From the IMG/VR virus record IMGVR_UViG_3300028024_000017, positions 1 to 39,787 of that record: a stretch of 39,787 nt of DNA; one strand, 5' to 3'. Each line of letters begins with the position of its first letter. Within the stretch, counting starts at the first letter, position 1. The notes below the pieces were generated by a model. The model was not told where the DNA came from. It made no database searches and saw only the letters and a program-made list of their open reading frames with translations. Below are positions 38,896 to 39,787 of this stretch, piece by piece. The translations under genes were made by a program, and so were the position numbers. Source of the DNA: a virus.

Positions 38896-38966
38896 ATTAT
38901 CGGTACTCAAACCGCCCTCTCCTGTCCTGTGGATGGTGAGAGGGTTAGTTGCCCTCCGATGGGAGG
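38896..38966 (+). ncRNA. GTACTCAA-box RNA element, copy D
   Basis: ATTATCGGTACTCAA (38896-38910) as in copy B, then CCCTCTC (38915-38921) paired with GAGAGGG (38938-38944) around CTGTCCTGTGGATGGT. CCTCC (38953-38957) pairs with the ribosome binding site GGAGG (38962-38966) through loop GATG. CCCTC (38952-38956) can instead pair with GAGGG (38940-38944), which would expose the ribosome binding site. This is the clearest copy for a translational switch controlling the SHOCT-like gene and recombinase. Confidence 0.7.
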
Positions 38967-38975
38967 AAACCAAAT

Positions 38976-39188
38976 ATGACAAATATCACAGATGCAAAGC
39001 CGGAAATCGGTTATGAAAAAAGACCTGTTTCACAGGAGCAGTTGCTGCGTGAACTGGATTATGTGAGGGCGCAGCGTCTGCTTAAAGTTATGCTTGATAA
39101 AGGGCTAATTTCCTTGTCGGAATTCGATAAGATAACCGTACTGAATCGCCAGTCTTTCTCACCTGCTCTGGCACCGATCATGCCCTGA
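38976..39188 (+). CDS. SHOCT-like small protein before the recombinase
   Basis: 70 residues. RPVSQEQLLRELDYVRAQRL and LKVMLDKGLISLSEFDKI resemble the SHOCT-like short helical module; the end (NRQSFSPALAPIM) is also conserved in small proteins that precede serine recombinases in clostridial mobile elements, as I remember them. It may act as an accessory or directionality factor, which is inference. ATG 38976 lies nine bases after the GGAGG that closes copy D. Confidence 0.75.
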   Translation: MTNITDAKPEIGYEKRPVSQEQLLRELDYVRAQRLLKVMLDKGLISLSEFDKITVLNRQSFSPALAPIMP

Positions 39189-39247
39189 AATCGTTGATAA
39201 TGCCCCCGTTCAGAGGTAATATGTCACACTGACGAGGAGGTGAGAAC

Positions 39248-39787
39248 TTGAAGAAGGTAATGAAAATCGCTCAAAATACAGCTGATTTTATAGGGCATCC
39301 CAAGCTTCGGGTGACAGCATACTGCCGTGTCTCTACCGACAACGATGAGCAGCTGGTCAGCCTTGAAACGCAGATAAAACACTACGAATCCTACATCAAT
39401 GCAAATCCTGATTGGGAGTTTGCCGGGCTTTATTATGATGAGGGCATCACAGGTACGAAAAAGGAAAAACGGCCTGAGCTGCTTCGGATGATTGCCGACT
39501 GTGAAAATAAGAAAATCGACTTCATCGTGACAAAGTCTATCAGCCGGTTTGCCCGAAACACAACGGACTGCCTGGAACTGGTCAGAAAGCTGATTGACCT
39601 TGGTGTATTCATTTATTTCGAGAAAGAAAACATCAACACCGGGTCAATGGAAAGCGAACTCATGCTGTCAATCCTGAGTGGACTGGCCGAAAGCGAGTCT
39701 GTCTCCATCGCTGAAAACAGCAAGTGGTCGGTAAAGCGCCGCTTCCAAAACGGCACCTTCAAAATCTCCTACCCGCCCTACGGCTAT
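39248..39787 (+). CDS. Large serine recombinase (partial, runs off the window)
   Basis: 180 codons, open to the last base. TTG 39248 behind GAGGAGGTGAG. The catalytic N-domain is complete: VTAYCRVSTDNDEQLVSLET with the nucleophile Ser (about residue 28), DEGITGTKKEKRPELLRMI, and TKSISRFARNTTDCLELV. Then ESELMLSILSGLAESES starts the long helix, leading into the recombinase domain (RRFQNGTFKISYPPYGY), where the window ends. It probably integrates and excises the prophage; the right attachment site should lie beyond its end. Confidence 0.93.
   Translation, partial: MKKVMKIAQNTADFIGHPKLRVTAYCRVSTDNDEQLVSLETQIKHYESYINANPDWEFAGLYYDEGITGTKKEKRPELLRMIADCENKKIDFIVTKSISRFARNTTDCLELVRKLIDLGVFIYFEKENINTGSMESELMLSILSGLAESESVSIAENSKWSVKRRFQNGTFKISYPPYGY

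Noticed and set aside
1-39787. tRNA or rRNA genes
   Set aside because: No cloverleaf-like segments with T-arm and anticodon features were recognised, although a dedicated scan was not possible.

Overview
This window is most of a tailed-phage prophage (HK97-type head, long non-contractile siphovirus tail) in a low-to-mid GC Firmicute, most likely a clostridial or Peptococcaceae-like anaerobe. The evidence is Shine-Dalgarno sequences before almost every start, Gram-positive phage families (phi13-type major tail protein, XhlA, phi-LC3-type holin, CWB2-like wall-binding repeat), and a replication module typical of clostridial prophages (DUF2800, DUF2815/Enc34-like SSB, VapE, VRR-NUC, SNF2 helicase). 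The genus cannot be fixed from the sequence alone.

Layout. (1) 1-5550 is an AT-rich flank with every gene on the minus strand: two unrecognised genes, a 0.7 kb gene-free stretch of diverged short repeats, a DUF4209/HEPN-like gene, a scar where the first 29 codons of an excisionase-like HTH gene meet a Lon/BrxL-like C-terminal tail, and a gene with a C-terminal NBR1-type Ig domain. It looks like a decayed defence island. (2) 5550-6550 is the left edge of the prophage: a strong terminator, a leader with competing antiterminator and terminator hairpins, a sigma-like gene, then two copies of a structured RNA-like element. (3) 6550-16774 is replication and recombination: Cas4-like DUF2800 protein, SSB, an HNH homing endonuclease, family A DNA polymerase, antirepressor, primase-helicase, a candidate origin, VRR-NUC nuclease and SNF2 helicase. 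(4) 16839-23339 is late control and packaging: sigma-like DUF1492 activator, a candidate late promoter followed at once by a terminator, HNH nuclease, a toxin-antitoxin pair on the opposite strand, small terminase, a ParB-fused DNA methyltransferase, and large terminase. (5) 23340-24375 is a self-contained three-gene cassette with its own consensus promoter, palindromic operators and terminator. (6) 24403-37412 is head, connector, tail, tape measure (frameshifted) and tail tip, ending in an AT-rich, presumably host-range-determining cassette. (7) 37507-38728 is lysis (XhlA, amidase, holin), followed by a fossil 3' end of an older endolysin. (8) 38896-39787 is another copy of the RNA element, a SHOCT-like small protein and the start of a large serine recombinase that runs off the window.

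How it may work together (inference). Three of the four copies of the GTACTCAA-box element sit directly before a gene, with the gene's ribosome binding site inside or next to a pairing partner. They head the early replication operon, the second replication operon and the SHOCT/recombinase operon, so one signal could control replication and integration genes together. DUF1492 probably turns on the late promoter just behind its own stop codon. No CI-like repressor is visible.

The most interesting items are the repeated RNA element, the autonomous regulated cassette inside the structural genes, the sigma-gene leader attenuator, the short-transcript late promoter, and the BREX-like scar. The tape-measure frameshift suggests that, unless it is a sequencing error, the prophage cannot make normal tails.
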